Numbered from the stretch's first letter, positions 10,428 to 24,599 are shown. The stretch is 64,000 nucleotides of DNA from Stromatinia cepivora (GCA_014898415.1 RCTD01000004.1:1301001-1365000); one strand, 5' to 3'. The notes: generated by a model not told the origin, from the sequence alone. Program-made: numbers and translations.

Positions 10428-11825
10428 GATCTTACCATGAGCTTCTGACGAAATCATTCTGCAAATTCCCCGCCTCACTTTTCTGTCGGAGTCTTTTGAC
10501 GATTCTTGCGCATATATCCAGGCCTTCATACGTTATATGATATTCATATCAAATGCGATGCTCTCCTCGTCGAATATTCTTTATCCTTCATTCCATCTAA
10601 GAGTAATGGTGCCGGCCATGATGAGAGGATCTCACCTCATCTCTCCCCATCAACAAGTTACACAAACATCGAAATTCCTCCTATGGCGGGGTTACTGCAT
10701 ACTACATACTGTCATATTGTCACACTATGCTACATACATATTACACTACCTACGTACTGCTACTACTACCAAGAAATCAAAACTTCCTTTTCTTCTTTTT
10801 CCCTTCTATCTCCCACCTCCCCTTACCAGCCTTACCCCCCTTTCCCATGCCCCCACGCCGCATCCACGCCCTAATATCCCACCACCACCATTACCCAACG
10901 CATCCAACGCATCCCTCCCTCCTTCCCTCCCTCAAAAACCAAATCAAAAACCCCATTAAAAAAAACACTAAATCAAAATCCAAGACAAAAAATCCATTCA
11001 TTCATTCTCGTTACGCCAACCCATCCAATCCCACGCCACCAATCAGCGGGGATCCATCCAGAACCGAAAACCTGTGCATCGACTTTCCGGTACCGAGAAA
11101 AACAAGGGTTGACAAAATTCTGGAAGCATCCGCGGGAAGGAGTCTCAGACTCAGTCGGGGGTGAACTTTATCTCACTGCATAATCTATTGGCCCCTCTTT
11201 TTTGGCCTTGGGATTGTACTCCGCCGCTTCCTTGGGGTTCCTTCTTTTTCTCTTCTTTTCTTCGCTCTTGTCTTGGGTCTAAAAATATTTCGGTCGATCA
11301 TGATTATCTGTGTATGGATCCTGGGGTTTCTTGGAAATATGGTGGGGCGGCGAAGGAGTGTGGGTACCGCTATATCATCTTGTCGTACATAATATCTATA
11401 TTTGCCCTTGTAGATATAGACATATAAGACAAACTAGCATTCCATATACCTGGTGTTGGAGATTCGGCGAGCATCCGTTGATCCGTGCCTCTAACATAAT
11501 TAGTCATGATTCATAGCTTTTGATTGACAAGCATGATTCGCAGGATATGATTCATAGGAATAATTTCTATTCGAAACCCAGGTTTCGAGAACATTCCTCG
11601 GACTTTCGGAATTTGCATTCATCATATATCGTACGATAATCTCCATCTACATTGAGTGGGTTTCAGGAAGACCCAAAACCATGGCTAGCAACAATAGATT
11701 ATCTGAATTAGACGTGAGAAGCGACGCACCTGTGACGTGTAAGACGTCACTTTCTGTCTTTGGGTCATGGGATTCTTGTTCTTGTTTTTCGAATGGACAG
11801 GCTACTTTTATGTTGCAGACCAATG

Positions 11826-12035
11826 TTACAGTATACATATAGGATTTAGACTTTGGTATTTTGAGCTTGAACTTTGAGTTTTAGGGCGTTGATCATAATT
11901 TAGATACCAGGATGGATCATCGGCAAACGTTGCTGTAAATCTATATATCATGTCTCTCGAAATATCATCTCCATAGCAAAATGAACCATGCGCGAGAGTT
12001 AAAAGTAAGAATGCACGAAATTCTTGCATTTGCAT
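11826..12035 (-). CDS. Possible small secreted peptide (69 codons)
   Basis: The ATG at 12035 starts a 69-residue frame whose N-terminus looks like a signal peptide: MQMQEFR, then a hydrophobic run AFLLLTLAHGSFCYG. The remaining chain of about 47 residues is polar, rich in Asp, Tyr and Ser, and has one Cys near its end. Fungal genomes encode many short secreted proteins that resemble nothing else, but a frame this short in 9 kb of non-coding DNA can also arise by chance. No promoter, intron or neighbour supports it. Treat as a candidate only. Confidence 0.18.
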   Translation of the reverse strand: MQMQEFRAFLLLTLAHGSFCYGDDISRDMIYRFTATFADDPSWYLNYDQRPKTQSSSSKYQSLNPICIL

Positions 12036-15000
12036 ATATTTGCAACATGTATCTAGCTCGGGTAAGTCTTCAGCTTGAGCCAGCCACTTAGCTCCAAATT
12101 TTGAGATTGAAACATTGAAAATACTGGAAAAAGATATATCTATCATACGATTTTTCGGCACGAGCCGACTCGTCGAGGCATTTCAACGCCATATATAGGC
12201 CACTAGCTAGTGTAGGCTGAATAAACTGCGTGAAGGGGTATCATGGCGACGCCCATTTGGTGAAAAAGCAGGCATTGAAAAAGATATTAGCCAGTTGTTG
12301 ATAGACACCTTTTCAAAGTATGCGTGCAAGAGAAATGACTGCAGCAACAGCAAATATACTAGGCTCCGCTATGCATACGAGTCATTATGTGCTTCTATGC
12401 TGACCATGTTGACTTCCTGGAACTCGACAGGATGATAAAAATATTCTCGAGGGAATGTTTTATTGCATGCAGATCATGTCACCCTGTATAGTTGATGATA
12501 TGCAGCGCTCTTAGATGCTGACCACTGCTACCGGAGACATGGCATTGTGCAATGTATATCGCACGATATCAACCTCGATATTCTTAAATATAGTTGGCCA
12601 ATATGTGGTTGAGTGTGTCAGGATGCATAAATTGCCAATCTAATGGTATATGCGAGGTGAGCATGCTTGCCGTGCTGTCATCAACACTTCTCAAAATATC
12701 ACAGCGTTGCTTGACGCATCTCGGCAAGATCATACTGGTAAGGCGATCCACACACACTTGAAAGAGTATTATTGAAAAACGAGGCCACGAATAATCCTCC
12801 TGAGATCAATTAGCTACACGAAAATGCTCTCAATAACTATATACAGAGATATATGCATTGTCTAGCATGACATACTTTGAGATATTGATTAAGAGCAGAT
12901 GCTCAATCGAACTAAGCACCAAGGAGGTTGAGAAAAACTTATATTGGCAAAGATTGCGGCCCTCAAAGGAGTAATCCGAAGCCAATTTCAGGAGCATCAT
13001 TAGCAATCGAGGATATCATGTGGCTCTAACTATACGGGGATGTCCGGAAGCCAGGCACTATGGCTTTCAGATATAGATATTGGAATTTGTCTGCAGAATC
13101 TGCAACTATGCAAATAATGTATGAATTTTCAGGTTACACAAAGTAAGGAAGCATTGCATTGAATATTTGTTGGGAAGTATAGGTTGCGGCTGCAATAGCT
13201 ATCACGAAGCCTTGCTTCACCATTTCAAGTTGAACTTCTAGCCCGTAGTTCTTAATGATTGCCCTGAAATCTTTTATAAAGACAAGGAGGAGGTTCGGAC
13301 AAGCCGTCGCCTCTTCGGGGCTGACCTCGTTCGTTAACGGTTGAAAGATAGTTTATGGAATCTATTTATGGAGATGAGATTGACAAAAAGAATGACCGTG
13401 ATTACTGAATATGGATAGGTGTCACAAAGATGACATGCATTGGGACACTGACATTACAAGTGTCAGACCTTGAAATGGCATTGCTTCATCATCCTTAGGA
13501 GCAAAGTTGTTGCCAAGGTCTTGCACAAAGAACTCTTTTGCAGACCTTACCGGCTTACACCTGTAGGAATGGGAAGCTGATATTGGCAACGCAACACGAT
13601 AATAGTATTTCCCATTTCTGCTGATTGCACGCTGCATGGAACTTGATTCTGAAATTTGGAAATACTTGCGGCGAGAATCGTATGAGATCCTTGTGTCTGT
13701 AGCTTTTCCGAATGAGTATCTAATCAAAACCGTCTTCTGTTGAGGGCCCTAGACTTGGCATGTTTTTTCTCGGTTGCTCCAATAAAAAAATCAGATGACT
13801 GCCACAGTATGCGCACTAGCGAAACATCAAAAATTTTGGCATGGTGGGTGTGGCGTCGCTTATACTCATTGGGTCGAATTGAATGATACATTCATATAAA
13901 TCCTTGCACGAATTTCTTCGAAATCTTGCCCAAAGTGTGTCAGATGTGGACCGGAAGCATTTCAGGTGATTCGGAGTTATATGAAAATCTTGTTGAAGAC
14001 ATGTGAAAGTAAGTCCACTTTGCTCTTGAAGACTTTTTCCTGTATTTAAGAATCTACTATCGAAATTGAAGAAGTATGTGGACAATCATGTATATATCAT
14101 CCGAACTGTGATGCTATTTATGATGGTCATTTTTGATAATTTAGGCGAAAAAAGTCGTTACTGTAAAGACAACTTGGGGCCGCGTTGAGAAGTATGGGAT
14201 CGTCTTTGTAGACGCCAGAACTGGTAGTAGTACTTGCTGCGCCACCTCTTGATATCATTGGGGCCGTGATTTAATGCTTGCTTCCATGAGTTCGGGCATT
14301 AATTCTCCGAGAACTTCAACGGTGCGCGGAAGACAATGCATTTAGCGTTTGAGCCCCAGCTTTTAATCTACCTCCCAACCAAATATGTTCGATAATTCGA
14401 TTGACTTTAGTTTGATGTATCTGTCGGCCTTGTTAAAAGTTGCAAGATTACACAATTCATGCTGTCATATGGGTTTCATATTTAGAAATTACCTACTGAT
14501 TGATGGGAGAAAGGAGAGCTGGGCTGGGAATTTGGACGGCTACAGAAAGCCAGACGCTCGGGAAAGAAGTTTGTCCTTGACAATTGGAAAAATGAGACAC
14601 GGTCGAGGGGGTGTTGGCCCTAATGAAGACGGCAAGGATTCTTAACGGTTGGACCGTGCAAATGGCCCTCGGCAAGTACCCTTGACACTTATCCGAGTTC
14701 TGATGGACGATCCCGCAGTGATCTAGAGTTTCGACGGCTGCAAGGACTTTTTGATATCTATGCAGAGTAGAGCAGGGTGGTCGGCGCCAATTTGGTTTGC
14801 TGTGATGTATACACTTTGATAGATATCCAGGACAGTAGATAGCTCTAAGCTAAACCCTCGAGCTTTTCTTTCACCCTACAATAATTTCATCACCAAAAGA
14901 GCAATGAAATTGCGGACTGACATCAGCTAATGATTGACATAGAAGGGAATTTCAATTGGAAAATCCTTGTCCCTGTCAAAGTCTGGGTTCTCGAGGTCAA

Positions 15001-16741
15001 TCAAATTTGAGGTTAAGATGATAACTACTTCATCCTTGGATCGCTGATCCATCCGGTCCTATTCTCAAAGCCCGTAAGATGGAGCGCCCTATCTTTCAGA
15101 CATGAATGCTTTGAGGCTTGACACCCCGACAGACATTTAATCAGCACGGTAATAATCATTATGAATATTGTGCTGTTTCGTTTCCATTCGAGTTGTAATC
15201 AATGTGATTTGTCGATGTGTTAGATTTTCCATAGCTCTGATTTATTTCTGGTTCGGTTCGGATTGAATCCGAGACAGGAAGACGACTAGTTCAAGATTGA
15301 GCATTCCTGTTGATTCATCCTTTGTCTTCTAGTCATCTTCTATAGCATATTGAGGCTACCAAAGTCATATATTTGGACTCAAATTAGGATGGACAATCTT
15401 TTGAAATACCGATACCATGTTTCGTTCAGTTATCCTTCGCTTTAAAGGGGCTTGATCTGCGCAGATTGTCTCGAAGGTTGATGGGACATTAACTCTCTCA
15501 ATACTTGGAGGTTATAAATAGAGACAAGAAACTGCGTTTAAGAGAGCTGTCAAGCATAATTTGATGTGGAGTAGGTAATCGGCACATGCTTGAATTCTTC
15601 CCCGTTGATAGAATTTAGAAGAACCTTCATGTAATTCTATTGTGGATGGATGTCTGTGAAAGTGTTTCACCGCGGCAGCTTTGAGTACCGGCATATACCT
15701 TGCAGGGCTTTGCATTTCTTGATTCCCATTACCAAAATCCAATTTCGATTTATCGTTTGTCTTGGCACACCATGAGCACGCACCTACCATCGGTTTGTCT
15801 CTTCTTCGTTGGAACCTTTGATTTTTAGGTCGTGGCACTGGCCGTTGGGCGGCAACAGATGTCAACGGTTAAACGGTGGCAGTAGAATTATGAGTTAGAA
15901 TCCAAGATCGGTGAATCTGTTTGATAAATACTCTGTAGGATGAATACCTATTAGATAGTTTGGGTAGCAATTTGAAGTTCTCGGTAACCCAGATCCCCAT
16001 TTCGTCACGGTGCTTGAGAAGACGTTTGAAGAAGCAACGAACATTTGAAATGATCATTGTAGTAGGATATAATCAGCATGAGCTTTGCCCCTGAATCATA
16101 TACCTACGTGACACCTCATATTAGATGACACCGCGCGTTCTTACTTAGGTCCACAGGATTCAAATCAATCATTCAACCACAAGGATACTTACTCTCAGGA
16201 TCGAGTCTGAACCGAGGCTCAACTCAACCCATCAATGCCAAAGTTGGCAAATGGATTTAATTATAAGATGGAATGATTGTCGAAGCAAGGATATAATTGG
16301 CCCTGTAGTAATTTGCCCCAGACTGCTATCGTAAGAGCTGATTACTTTGTGTAACTTGATATGCAGGGAAGATTGCCGGCAAGAAAGGTCGAGATCTCGC
16401 TTTCTGAGGGAGTTAAATTGCCATGTGTTTACCTCGTTCGTCCGAAGAAAAAGCGGAAAGCATCATGTAACTTCCCATTTGTCCGTCGAATCACAGATTG
16501 GAGACCAAAGTTTGGATTTGGCGTGGAGAAGGATAATAATGATAAACAAGGACTTAATTGAAAAGAAAAACTCGAGACTTTTATGCTGTGTGGCCCGTGG
16601 TGTGCATGATGATGGTCTTGCTCTGCATGAGCCGTACGTACTGCAAAGACTTGACTTATTTGTGCATTTGAGTGCAGCTGTAGAATTCGACCCAGGGGTG
16701 TGATCTGTGCAACGGGAAAATGGCCACCGATAATGGTTTAC

Positions 16742-16883
16742 ATTCTATATTCTATATTCTATGTTCCATGTTCCATGTTCCATGTTCCATGTCCAATATC
16801 CAATATCCAATATCCAATATCCAATATCCAATATCCAATATCCAATATCCAATATCCAATATCCAATGTCCAATGTCCAATGT
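16742..16883. repeat. Drifting 7-mer array (ATTCTAT / GTTCCAT / ATCCAAT / GTCCAAT)
   Basis: About 20 copies of a 7-bp unit laid out in four blocks, each block differing by one or two bases from the next. The register stays at seven throughout. Confidence 0.9.
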
Positions 16884-17981
16884 GTAGGTAGACGGGTGGC
16901 TCCAGTGTCAAACGAGATTCAGCCAAAATACCCTGAGTCTGATAGGGACTTTTAAAGCTTATGATTTTGGAGATTCCCCTTCTATATACCCTGTAAATGA
17001 GGAGCATTTCGCCGCCCACAGGCTAATTGGAAATCAAATGCCGCTTTCCGATCGGTACCGGGAATTTCCAAAATAGAATCTTCGACCGAAAGTGATGGAT
17101 CCGAATTAAGAAATTGGTGGGAGTAGAGAAGAAGATTCGGTCATCAGACTCAGAGTCGTGCATGAGTTGGAAAGAAGCAGAAAAGAACATATGTACTATG
17201 TGGGCATAGGGAGGTAGCCGTGTTTGGAAATCTATATATCTATATGTGATATTATATTTTGACCTTGATTTAATATGGCAGTAGGCTGTTGTATCTTGTA
17301 TCTCCATATTCGTTAATTTACCTATGCGAGTATCTCTTGGCCCGGAGATGGCTAGAAAGTACCGGTACAGAACTAAACCCTACGGAATTCTTCATTGAGC
17401 CTTTCCACTTTCTACTTTCCACTTTCCACTTTCCAAGTATTCTTCTCGGGCATTGTTGGGCAATTAGATTCTAATTCTGAAGGTCTATATTAGTATTACA
17501 TACTCCGTACTCATTTGACCATTTTTGTTTTTTTTTTCCGTCTTTGGACTCGGACTTGATATTGCTTCGAATTAGATTTTTGTAGTGACATAGTCTGATA
17601 GATAGTAGTGATCCATAACCCTGTCATTTCAACCTCTACGAAATGAGATGGACTGTAGGAGGGCATTACCGTTGCATAAATGAATGTCCCTTCATACCCT
17701 GAAAGCGGTTATAAATTTGACCTATGACAAGTTCTAGCCTTTGAAAATTCAAGCCAACTTAGTCAAGATCCATTTCTTGAGATGCGCATATCAAGTCAAG
17801 ACTGATCACCAATACAACCGTAACAACCGTCAGATTACCCGTATCCGCGCCCATCCGGATCCTACCGTGTTTAATATGATGATTTCGAATTTTCTTGCAT
17901 ATCAACGGGAGTTATTGGGTCAAGCAATTCCGTAACAAATCTGCTGTGAGTTACTAGGTATTGAATTGCAGTTAAAAGTAT

Positions 17982-18018
17982 ATGTAAATGTAAATGTAAA
18001 TGTAAATGTAAATGTAAA
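17982..18018. repeat. Hexamer ATGTAA, about six copies
   Basis: Short perfect run of ATGTAA in non-coding DNA. Confidence 0.9.
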
Positions 18019-19869
18019 GCATGATAAGTTATGGAACAGTACTTCGTGATACAACATATCATATAGAAATTTGTAAGTTGTACATATTGCAATTTTTTGG
18101 GGTTAAATATTTTTGTGGTTTTCCCTGGTGGGGGCCAGCAGTACGGTATGGAATAAATAAGCCACGAGCTTACTGATGTATTAGTATGGTCTCCCTCAAA
18201 AATCCCTGCATTAATTTATTTGTATGTATCTTTCCTTACTCATTGCACAGACGGATAAATTCCGTGCGTACGGAATTATAGATTTACTGGTATATATAAA
18301 ATTTTCCTGTATATTCAAAACTCCAAAAACAACTGCGAAAACACTAGCCACAGGACAGCAAGGTAGACGCAAAAGGCAACTCGTAAAAAGTAATGTTTCT
18401 CATGGATTATGGATTATGGATAACAGACAAACAGACAAATAGACAAATAGACATTGTGCACACAGATATTCTGTTCTAGACCATTCCTACTTGGGTGTTA
18501 TTTTCCCGTCGACATCAATTAGACACGGCCAGCACAAGCAACATCTCATTTTAATTCTCTATCGCGCCTATCATATGATTTCATGTCCGATATTCCCTTC
18601 ATCTTGGGTCTTCATCTTGGTTGCCGACTGCCTCAATAAACGCTGTGCATGGTGCATCAAAATTAAGATCTTACATGGATTGATGGAGCCCATGGGTAAG
18701 TTCCATATAGAATTGTGTCAAAGTACAGTTTTTGTTATTTTAAAATATGATTACTGCCTTTTTTTAATACAGTGTATTTATATCTTGTTTGAAGTAATAT
18801 TATTATTTGATCCCAAGAGAATGCCGGCCAGTTACATCTCTTACTGGAGGTAATTTTTTTTATCTCTATACAGTCTTACAATAATCATTTCTTCTATTTC
18901 GTTTTCCCTGATAGATTTGGAAATTGGCTTCATAATAGAATCGAAACCTCCAGCCAGATGTATATACATATATATATGTGTATATGTAGGTACTGAAGAA
19001 ATGTACCCATCCATGATAGCTACGGGCAATTCCCAAGATTTGTAACCAACCACAAAAGAATGGGCCTTTCGATGGGAAGGATAGGATATTAGATCCGAAT
19101 TAGTTATATATTATTGTGTCAATCATATCTATCAATATATCAATCTGTCTATATGTGGACTGTGCGGCCCCTAGTATTTTCCTTTTATCAACAAGGAAGA
19201 ATACCCACACAATCTGTCAATTCACAAACGAAGCATCTTGGAATCGTTCACGCTCGTCTAGGGGTGAGACGATCTGTATGACTCGCACTCTCAATCAGAG
19301 TGAAGTAATGTACAGGGGATGGGTGCTTCCTTCGATCATTCATCTCAAAGTATCTACTATCTGGAGGGGGGAGGGGAGGGGGGTTGTGTTAGCATGGGTA
19401 CGAAAAAGAATGACAAGGCCTGAAGCGCTTGTCCAATGTCCATCTCACAAAAATATTCTATTGAGATTCCAGAGAGACCTGGGGCCTTGTCACCTTAACT
19501 GGCTATCAATTAACGAGGTGAACGAGGCGAAGAAATTCAAGTGCTTCATCGAATTAAAGCTCAAGTTCGGCAACGGGCGACATAAACGCATATCTCGTCT
19601 CCAAATCTTCCACTTAACCACCTACACCAAATTCTCACAACCTAATTCGTCTCATCCCATCTTTTATTCTCCTTTGCTGGGTCATCTACTTAGCCACATA
19701 CCTACCTCTATCTTTAACATCAAATTTTCTATCATTTGGACCAATAAAGACGAATCTTTAACCCATAGGTAATCTTGAAACCCACAACGATACTTGACGC
19801 TTCATCTCGGCATTAATTGAGATCCTTTCTGTTCATTCTACATTCCGGAAGTGTACCAGAAATTTGCCG

Positions 19870-21414
19870 TTTGGGTGGAAAGAAGCCATAGGGATTGTCG
19901 AGAGCCTTCAAAGTTGGACACACGACCCTGACCTCGTTCGCAACTGCCTCATCGGAACTTTTTGCATCTATCAACAACACCATCACACGGACTTCCTTCT
20001 CGAACAAGTATTCTTGTACCGTACATACAAAGATAAATTCCAATTAGAGTTCATCTCTTGCATTTTGTTTGTTCTTACCTATACAAACAAATTAGATGCA
20101 ACATAATACATCAGTACATTTTTTGCCTACTCGACAACGAGCACTTGGATGTATCTTTTGCATCACGAGCTCATATAAGTTCTTTGGATCACCTCAATCT
20201 ACACACACATAGTAAGGTATAGTACTTACTTGGAAGAGAACTTCAAGGCGTTACTCAATTCAATCACTCGATCACTTTGGTTGGTCAGAGAGTATTAGAA
20301 AGGAAAACCTCTTGTCCCTGCGTTTCTTATCCGCGCCGTCCTTTTGCCCCAGTCGAGTACCGAGCATCGCTGCTCGTAAAGCGCCAATCAGAATTGCTCA
20401 AACTCTGCTCACCCGGTCTTTCACATCAGTCGCATATTGTCAGTCTTCGTTCCTTCAACACACGACCGTTGAATCACTACCTTATGTACCTAACGGTTTG
20501 TCTGAATCGAAGAATCAAACAGCTTGGATAACTCTGCATCCCACGGCATCGTCGCCAAGATTTCCACTATCATCATCCTCGTCACATTAGAGAATTCTGT
20601 TCATTTGTGTTTCGCATTTTTTATTTCAAGAATATTCTCGATATCAAGGCGATTGCTAGATTATCAGTATATCGAACTCGGAATTCCGCTGTCTCTTGGA
20701 CGTAGGAGACGGTTCTCTCTCATCTTTCATCAACACTCATTTGCGCCCATCATCTCGACAGAGAGTTCGTTTTCCCGGTATACATCACAAAACCGAAACC
20801 TCGAGACTCTGGGACGGCGCACTAGACGGCACTATCCTATGGGACCTAAGCTCCATTAAAGTTTCTCAGCCCTATGACTCCTACTAGGGCTGTACATCGT
20901 TTTGAACATTGTCAAGACTCTAGAACTTATGCTTTCTGACCTCTCATTACTACCAGGACTTTCTGGTTGTTGTTAACTCTACTTAATTCCTTCCACAGAC
21001 TCTCCAAGATCACTCACACTCACCTCCTTCACAACCACAAGACAATAGAAAACAATAGCAACAAGGGATTTTCCTGTTCTAATTTATCATTGTCAGACTT
21101 TTTGTCAGTTACTGCTCTCTATATTAGCTGTTAAAGTCAAACTCGACCTTGATCTCGAACTCGGACTCGCGAACTCCAGCCAAACCTACCTATACCGCAA
21201 GCACAGCTCAACTGAAAAGAACGAGACCACAGATATAGAAGAACGTCTCGTCTACCTCCTTCATCCCCAAGTCCATCTATGGTTATTTCTTAGTGTCACA
21301 ATACTCGAAGTATCGATTCGAATCATTGTGTCGCAAGCACAGCACGAGGGAAAACGAGCAAATCGAGGGATAAAGAGATATCAAATATAGATATAATAAT
21401 TTATAATCATCAGC
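19870..21414 (+). promoter_or_regulatory. Long pyrimidine-rich upstream region/leader of vosA
   Basis: About 1.5 kb before the vosA ATG, with C-rich and CTC/TCA-rich coding-strand composition unlike the DNA further upstream. Developmental regulators in filamentous fungi often have kilobase-long leaders, so part may be transcribed. Several short ATG frames would act as upstream ORFs if it is: 20484-20531 (15 codons), one at 20839 (6 codons), one near 20933 (15 codons) and one at 21279 (4 codons). The transcript start is unknown, so this is inference. Confidence 0.35.
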
Positions 21415-23073
21415 ATGAATTCCCAACCATCGCACGACTTCGCGCAGGCGAAATCTCTCCAGATTCCAGGACTGCAAAGGTATGCCCTCCAGAACTCCCG
21501 CCATAGTTTTCAATTTTATCCTTGTCTGGACGATAACTAACACGTCGTAATGAAGCCAAGACTGCAAGCTCATCATAAGACAACAGCCTCGCTATGCGAG
21601 AGTTAATATGGGCAAAGAGAAAGGTAAACTGATCTTACAATCACCTTGAATGGCATAAATCTAATCCTATGGCAGACCGTCGAGCAGTTGACCCTCCACC
21701 TGTTGTCCAACTTATAATTTCCCACGCCGTCGACCCGAATGAACGCTACATTATAAGTATGAAGTCAGTCTCTGCGGTTCATCTTCCACTTACTAACTCT
21801 TGTAGACCCACATTTCTTTATGAAAGGTACTCTTATGCCGGTCACAGATATGCAAGCTGGGACGTCTCATGGAGCTTTACTGGCAGGCACTACTGTGTCA
21901 TCTTGTCATCGCCTCAAAGATCCCGAGACTGACGACTGGGGCGCATATTTCGTATTTGGCGATTTATCCGCCAAGATCGAAGGTATGTTCGTATTGGAGT
22001 TTAACCTTTACGAGAGCCATGAAGACGAAGTCGTTTGGTTGGGATCTATTTCGTCCGATCAATTTACTGTTTATTCGTCGAAAGCTTTTCCTGGAATGAT
22101 GGAATCTACCACTATGACCAAAAAATTCCAGGAGCAGGGTCTCAAGTTGAGGGTTCGTAAGGAGCCTCGGTCGTTGCTCAGAAAGCGTGGTCCTGCGTTT
22201 GATGACTATGAGCCCAAGAAGTATCGCGCTCGTATTCAGGAGCCGGAGGAAGAGCCAGATTCTCCCGAGGCGAGCAAATATAGCGAGCAACAGCAAGTCC
22301 TCAATCAAAGTGCACGCATGCAGAATAGATACTCAGGCTATTCCCAAGAATCCTCGTCGCCGGAGGAGCGCCGATTAAAACGAGTAAGGACCGATACCCT
22401 TTCAAGCCAATCGCAAAGTCCAAACTTTAATCAACCGACATCCGCCGAATCACTTCAATGGCAAAGAGGATACGCCAATGCACAGCAGCAGCAACAACAA
22501 GCTTCCTTTGCTGGTCATCAAATTCCAAGTCAGCACCCTTTGCAGAGCTATAATGATTATAATTCGTCAAATTACGCACATTCTCCCCAAGAGATGACTA
22601 CACCGGTTCGAGATCAGTTCTTTTCAAATCAACTCTCGAATACCCACATCCATGACTCGCCTCAGCCCAGATCTTTACAATTCGAGATGAATAACCAGCG
22701 ACCATCTCCCACATACTATCATCCACAATCGCATGGTTCCATGCACTCAACAGTTCCTATATTGTCAGAGCCTAATCCCATGAGTCACAGACAGACAGCC
22801 AATTACCAAAATATGGGATATCCACCAAGAACACATATTTCACACGGCAGTCTCACCGGTATGCTACCGCCGTCGAACCACGGGAGATGTCCTGCGGCCC
22901 CTGGTTTTCCTGGTTATAGGAGAGATACCCCCTATGAAACAATACCTGGGCATGGTCTTGGCATAGGGCAATTTCCAGAGCAAAATGCATTTGGCGCTCC
23001 TGTTAGGGATCCTTATGAAGGTCGGTCCTCCGCGCATGTTGTGACCACATCGCAACCCGGATATTATCAATAA
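21415..23073 (+). CDS. vosA: Velvet-domain developmental regulator, VosA-like
   Basis: Four exons (21415-21479, 21556-21623, 21676-21756, 21806-23073) give 493 residues. Reading frame and velvet conservation fix the splices; intron 3 has a perfect TACTAAC branch site. The velvet domain spans about residues 22-200: KLIIRQQPRYARV, then GKEKDRRAVDPPPVVQL, the SSCHRLKDPE/FVFGDLSAKIEG core, and YSSKAFPGMMEST up to RKEPRSLLRKRG. Velvet proteins form NF-kappaB-like DNA-binding dimers that link sporulation, light response and secondary metabolism. The short N-terminus and absence of the large VelB insertion or VeA's long tail favour VosA; VelC is the main alternative. The C-terminal 290 residues are disordered and Gln/Ser/Pro-rich, with a Gln6 run (298-303) and a basic RRLKRVR stretch (about 260-266) as possible nuclear signal. 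Confidence 0.88.
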
Positions 23074-24599
23074 GATCGCAAAAATTTCACAATTGCTGAG
23101 CGGCCAATCCGCTTAAGCTGAACTTCATCCTGTAACATGGATGTCGAATCCGTCACATATACCCAGTTTATCTTTTCAGATTCATTTCATTGCATATAAC
23201 CACATTCTGTTTCTTTTGTCTGTGGTCAAATGGACCTATTTCGTTTTTCATTTCTTTTGTTTCCTGGGGAGTGGCTGATTGTATACATCTTGAAACGTTT
23301 TTTTGCGTCATTTTTTGGTTCCGGGCTGGTTGCATGTAGCAGGACTTGGGTATCAAAAAACCGGGTAGCTTCGAGGTGGCGCTAGGTGGCAGGCATGCAT
23401 GGATTTTGCATATATTCGTTTGGAAATTTTCAACTCCATATTTCCTTTCTATCGATTACTATTCCTCCATCATCATTTCAGAAATCTTTATTTATCGCAG
23501 GTTCGCAAAAATCATTTGATCTGGCCGGTATACCCAGGGTGTTTTGGTACTCGCGCACGGGGCCAGTATGGAAAATTGGAATAGGGTATGGGTCATATGG
23601 ACATTGGACAGGGCGGGACGGGGTTAGCATCAGGAAGAAAATTGGGTGGAAGGAAATTGTATAATAGGATGGGTGGTTGGGCGGGATTTCGGAGAAAGAT
23701 ACATCAGTTGCAACGGCGGCGGACTTCTTATATTGGATTCTGCAATCACCATAGTTGATAGCTAAAATGCTTGGTTGGGATTAGGTGGCCGGGGCAAAGG
23801 AAGGAATGGGAAGGGAAGGGATGGAAAAAAAGAGTATGCCACCGGCCTTGGGGGCAAAAGGGTACATATATATAGTAATAATCAGGTGGTTCACTGTAGC
23901 AAAGCACACTACATACGTATAGTACTCCGCAACCTCGGATTACATCTATTGTAAATACGTAGATACAAGGGAAAGCGCACGAGAATGCGACCAATTTCCC
24001 CCCCCCCCAAAAATTGTTTCAACCTTTGCAGAAGTTTGGTGCCGAAGGAATTTTGTAAACGATGCGGGTTTCAGGTGAGTTTTATGCCGTAGAATGTTTT
24101 GCGGAGCCGAGGAACGGAACTTGAGATGTTCAAGTTCCTGTAGAGCGAGACTTTTGACTCTGGAGTGAGAGCGAGAGTTGTGAGTGTGAGTGAGAGCGAG
24201 AGTTGTGAGTGTGAGTGAGAATGCGAATGAGAATACGAATACGAATGTATACGTGTATGTCATGTAGGTGGATTGGGGGGGGGGGGATGAGAGGGGTGAG
24301 AGATAAAATATTATATATGTGTGGATTAATGGATTAGATTAATGAATTAAGAGCGCTTTTATAATTAACCGTGGATAGATATTAATGAGATTTGGGAGGA
24401 TTTAGTTGTAGGGGTTAGTTGTATAGGTAAGTTCTTCTACTTAATTTTTTTCTGTTTTGATATGGTGGGTTGTGTTTGGGCTTGTGATGGGGATGGAAAT
24501 GGAACGGGATGGGATGGGGATTTGATATTGATATGGAATTTGAGTTTAGATTTGGGTTTGGGTTTTAGGAGGAGGTACACGTGCCAACTCCTATTAGCC

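Larger units (their letters stand above)
10428..19869. other. Gene-poor stretch of about 9.4 kb
   Basis: Mixed composition, not strongly AT-rich, so not an obvious RIP-mutated island. Open frames are short (mostly under 120 codons), scattered on both strands, and match no family I recognise. The least random-looking are on the minus strand near 13422-14085 and 15512-16057, which could be remains of decayed genes. Tandem repeats at 16742-16883 and 17982-18018 and one possible secreted peptide at 11826-12035 are listed separately. Confidence 0.5.
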
